DNA of 11,809 nt from Conidiobolus incongruus B7586 (Eukaryota > Entomophthoromycota > Entomophthoromycetes > Entomophthorales > Conidiobolaceae): contig JNEM01015446.1 of NCBI GenBank assembly GCA_000697335.1, positions 1-11,809 of the forward strand. Reading direction: 5' to 3'. Shown here piece by piece: positions 9,019 through 11,809 of the stretch; the first letter of the stretch is position 1; each line of letters starts with the position of its first letter. The notes beneath the pieces were generated by a model. That model saw only the letters and a list, made by a program, of their open reading frames with translations. It did not search any database and was not told where the DNA came from. The translations under genes were made by a program, and so were the position numbers.

Positions 9019-10035
9019 TTAAAACCTAGTGTATCTACCTTTAGCTTTTCTAACTTCTTTAAGTTTGTGGGGTATAGAATCAACTAACTTCTTATACTAA
9101 GAAGGGTTAATCTTATTCTATACTTCTTGAACATATTCTTAAAGTTGATCTAAATTTTTTACTGGGGGGAAAGCTTTAATAACTTTTTTTAACTAATCCT
9201 AAAGGTGTTTAATTAGATTAAAGTTAAAAGATTAAAGAAGCCACTTTATAACTATTATCTTGTTATTTTTAAGCTATTTGGTAGTAGAAGTTGTAGTATA
9301 GTAAGAAAAATTATCTTGCTGGAAAATAACATCAGATTTGTTTAACCTATATTATTCAATGGTTTTTTTCAATTTATTGTTTAGAATACTTTAGTACATC
9401 TTAATATTAATTCCCCCATTAACTTTACAAAGATACCTTACACCTAAAAACAACATTCATCCCTAAACAATAATTAACCTACTACTATACTTTTAGGTAA
9501 AATTAACATAATAGTTACAAAGTAGTTCTACATTTTTTTTGAAGCATCTAGCTTTTTTATTAAATCTACTAAAATATATTTTTGTTTCATTAAACTAAAT
9601 AACCTTATTCTAATTAGTTTTAGTTCAACATTAGTAGTAATATTTAAACTCCCACCTAGCTTTATAGTGGGATTTCTTTAATTGGGGGTGTTGTTTCTTG
9701 AGGTGTAAGTAGTATCTATGCTAATATAAAACATGTATAATAGTATCAGTGTTAATTAATATTCTTGTATAGTTTTATAGTTCCTGTTGTATTTCTATAG
9801 CAATACCACACTTGCCTGTATTAACTAACCTATAGATATACTTCTTATCATGTTTATCTATGATTTTAACACACTTAAGTTTAAGTTTAAATGTTTTTTT
9901 ATTGCTATTCTTAACAGCTTTAACTATAGTAGACTAGCTAACACTAATAATTCTAACAATATCACAAGTTGATTTACTTTCTTTATAAAGTTAATTGATG
10001 CACAAGTAGATTTTTTTAGAGAGAGATTTAAGCAT
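9019..10035 (-). pseudogene. Tc1-like transposase, DD34E type, copy B, RIP-inactivated
   Basis: On the minus strand this runs from ATG (10033-10035) to a stop (9019-9021), 338 codons, the usual Tc1 transposase length, with no net frameshift. The N-terminal helix-turn-helix region includes CDIVRIISVS and STIVKAVK. Catalytic positions: FNETK (residue 149, Asn where Asp is expected), FQQDN (Asp at 241) and NLIKHL (residue 276, Lys where Glu is expected). The 34 residues between the last two define DD34E. KLVDSIPHKLKEVRKAKG closes the protein. About 20 in-frame stops fall mostly at Gln or Trp positions, and both changed catalytic codons are G-to-A. The enzyme would have cut and pasted its own element at TA sites. 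Confidence 0.92.
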
Positions 10036-10143
10036 AATGATACTAATAAAAAAAATTTAGTATATTTGTAAAATATTATATAAAATAATAGCAAAGAGAG
10101 AAAAAAGATATGGTTATATATTGTTAAATATATCCCCTTATCT

Positions 10144-10359
10144 CAAAAACCCACAAATTTATAACTCACCTTGGTTAAATATTAAAGGTTAATATTTTTG
10201 CTAATAGTTTACTATATATATCAAAATATATTTATTTATTTTTAAATAATATACTTTAATTATATATTATAATTTCAAGTAATCTAATATATACAATTGT
10301 TTTAGGCATTAATTAATATATATATATTTTTGATTTTATAACTTACTTTTGCAAGTTAG
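10144..10359. repeat. Right inverted-repeat region of copy B with outer and inner repeats
   Basis: The inner repeat at 10144-10172 is an exact 29-bp inverted match to 8976-9004. The outer repeat at 10326-10359 matches 8791-8824 inverted with five transitions. The inner repeat is strikingly intact in DNA that is otherwise heavily mutated. Confidence 0.82.
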
Positions 10360-10397
10360 TATATTAACTTACAAAAATAAATTATAAAATAAAAATT
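10326..10397. repeat. Head-to-head palindrome at the copy B / copy C junction
   Basis: Copy B's right outer repeat (10326-10359), then TATA (10360-10363), then copy C's left outer repeat (from 10364, ttaacttacaaaaataaatt) form an imperfect palindrome with ~34-bp arms. It arises because two elements of the same family lie with their 5' ends together. It could extrude a hairpin, but there is no sign of a separate function. Confidence 0.75.
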
Positions 10398-11809
10398 TCT
10401 TCTATATTTTCCTGTTATCAAAATAATTCTTAACTAAATTAATTTAAATAAATATATTTATTTAAACTATTTTACTTGATTATAATAGGATATATTTAAT
10501 TATATTCAATATATTATTGGTTAATATATCAAATCTTAAATTTTAAATTAGATAAGTTATAAATTTGTGGGTTTATAAGTTAAAAAGATATATAAAACAA
10601 AAATTACTAAAATCTTTTTTCTTTTATTAATATATATATATACTAATATTATTATTTCAAATTATTACTTTAAATAATATTAGTATTAAAATACCTAAAT
10701 CCTTTTTTAAAAAGATTTATTTATAAATCAATCAACTTTATATTAAAGATAAATTAACTTATAAGATTACTAGAATTATTAGTATTAGTTAATTTACTAT
10801 AGTTAAAGTTATTAAATATTATTATAAAGATATATCTAAACTTAAACTTAAATATGATAGGATTATAGATAAATATAATAGAAAGTATATTTATAAGTTG
10901 GTTAATATAAATAAGTATAATATTATTATAATAATTTAAAAAAATTTCAAGACTGTATAAGAAAATTAATTAATATTAATATTATTATATATTCTTTATA
11001 TTATAATAGATACCACTTATGTTTTAAGAAAAAACACTCTTAACTAAAGAGGTCCTATTATTAGATTAAACAAGAATTTAAATATCATTACCAAAATTAA
11101 ATTGAAATTAATTAAAGTAAGTTTATTTAATTTTATACAACAAAAATAAATCTTAATAGATTTAATAAAAAAGCTACTTATTTCAACAAATATAATAAAT
11201 TACTTTATAAGTATTATGCTATCTTAACCTAAAAGTATAATAATAAGTTAATTATAGTTTAAGGATATATATTATCTTCTAATATAAGGTATTTTTTTAA
11301 AACCAATAGGGAAATTAATGCTAAGATATATTAAAATATTTTACACAGTAAATTAAAAAATTAATAAATGGTATAGGTTAAATAAATTAAATATTATTTT
11401 CCAACAAGATAATACCTTTTGTTATACTATTATTTTTACTACCAAATAATTTAAAAATAATAAAATAATAGTTATAAAATAGTTTTTTCAATCCCCTAAC
11501 TTTAATTTAATTAAATTTCTTTGGGATTAGTTAAGAAAATAATTAAAACTTTCCTATAAGCAAAAAATTTAAATAAGCTTTGGGAATATATTTAAGAAGC
11601 TTAGAATAAAATTAATCTTTTTCAATATAAGAAATTTGTTTACTTTATTATTTATAAATTTAAGGAAGTTAAAAAAGCAAAAGATAGATATACTAAGTTT
11701 TTATTTTGTTTCCATAACAAAAATACATAAATTTATAACTTATTTTAGATAAAATTGAAATTTTAATATATCAACCAATATTTAATATAAATAAATCAAA
11801 TATATTTAA
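10364..11809 (+). mobile_element. Tc1-like DNA transposon copy C, runs off the window
   Basis: This is a third member of the Tc1-like family, on the plus strand. Its left terminal repeat starts directly after a TA (10362-10363). An inner repeat at about 10550-10574 contains agttataaatttgtgggttt, and the second inner repeat appears inverted at about 11721-11748. From the copy B layout the right end should lie near 11930, beyond the window. The spacing from left end to start codon (about 327 bp) matches copy B (about 324 bp). It is more A/T-eroded than copy B and somewhat more diverged, so it may be an older copy or a subfamily. Confidence 0.87.
10691..11703 (+). pseudogene. Tc1-like transposase, copy C, degraded
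   Basis: This is the plus-strand counterpart of the copy B gene. The start position reads ATA at 10691 where copy B has ATG, and the normal stop position (11701) reads TTA, so the frame would run to a TAA at 11728. An early block, TRIIS at about 10768, is followed by STIVKAVK-like sequence. The second catalytic block FQQDN has its Asp at 11408-11410. Then QSPNFNLIKFLWD follows, with Lys at 11513 where Glu is expected, again 34 residues after the Asp. The first catalytic block (near 11130) is poorly kept. It is net 4 bp shorter than copy B, with a 1-bp loss visible near 11540 that shifts the frame. Many stops are present; it is non-functional. Confidence 0.85.

Larger units (their letters stand above)
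8791..10359 (-). mobile_element. Tc1-like DNA transposon copy B, end-to-end complete
   Basis: This 1569-bp element is bounded by outer terminal repeats ctaacctacaaaagtgagtc (from 8791) and, inverted, ctaacttgcaaaagtaagtt (inward from 10359). Over 34 bp these differ at only five positions, all transitions. TA lies directly outside both ends (8789-8790 and 10360-10361), the required Tc1/mariner target duplication. It carries one transposase gene on the minus strand (9019-10035). It retains visibly more G and C than copies A and C, so it is probably younger or less often mutated. It sits inside copy A's right terminal repeat. Confidence 0.93.

Noticed and set aside
1-11809. An undescribed functional system such as a defence locus, gene cluster or CRISPR array.
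   Set aside because: Every recognisable stretch belongs to Gypsy, mariner or Tc1-like elements. There are no regular spaced repeats and no intact coding frames, so such a claim would have no support.

Overview
This is a very AT-rich window with no intact gene. Everything I can identify is a decayed, nested transposable element. The families are a chromodomain Ty3/Gypsy retrotransposon, a DD34D mariner and three copies of a DD34E Tc1-like element. Almost all damage is C-to-T or G-to-A. In the two DNA transposase genes whose reading frame survives, the internal stops sit almost entirely where Gln or Trp would be expected. That is the signature of repeat-induced point mutation (RIP) in filamentous ascomycetes, so the most likely source is an AT-rich, heterochromatic region of a Pezizomycotina-type fungal genome. 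No host gene, RNA gene or CRISPR array was found.

Layout. Positions 1-335 are unassigned AT-rich flank. Tc1-like copy A (minus strand) begins at 336, runs to 689, and resumes at 7720-8788. It is split by a Gypsy element at 690-7719 (minus strand) with two 398-bp LTRs and a 5-bp target duplication (TAAAG/TAGAG). Read on the minus strand from right to left, the Gypsy element holds 5' LTR, gag, protease, reverse transcriptase, RNase H, integrase, chromodomain, polypurine tract and 3' LTR. A mariner (plus strand, transposase 5182-6204) sits inside it, near the gag/pol junction. Tc1-like copy B (minus strand, 8791-10359, 1569 bp) is complete from end to end and cuts off the outer part of copy A's right terminal repeat. 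Copy C (plus strand, from 10364) abuts copy B head to head across a TATA and runs off the window.

Order of events. Copy A came first; the Gypsy element and copy B then inserted into it independently. The mariner inserted into the Gypsy element, and copy C landed beside copy B. All copies were then mutated by a RIP-like process, with A most eroded and B least. I see no new functional system. The points of interest are the insertion record, the subterminal repeat architecture of the Tc1 family, a true DD34D mariner in a RIP-type genome, and a testable prediction about what lies just past the right edge.
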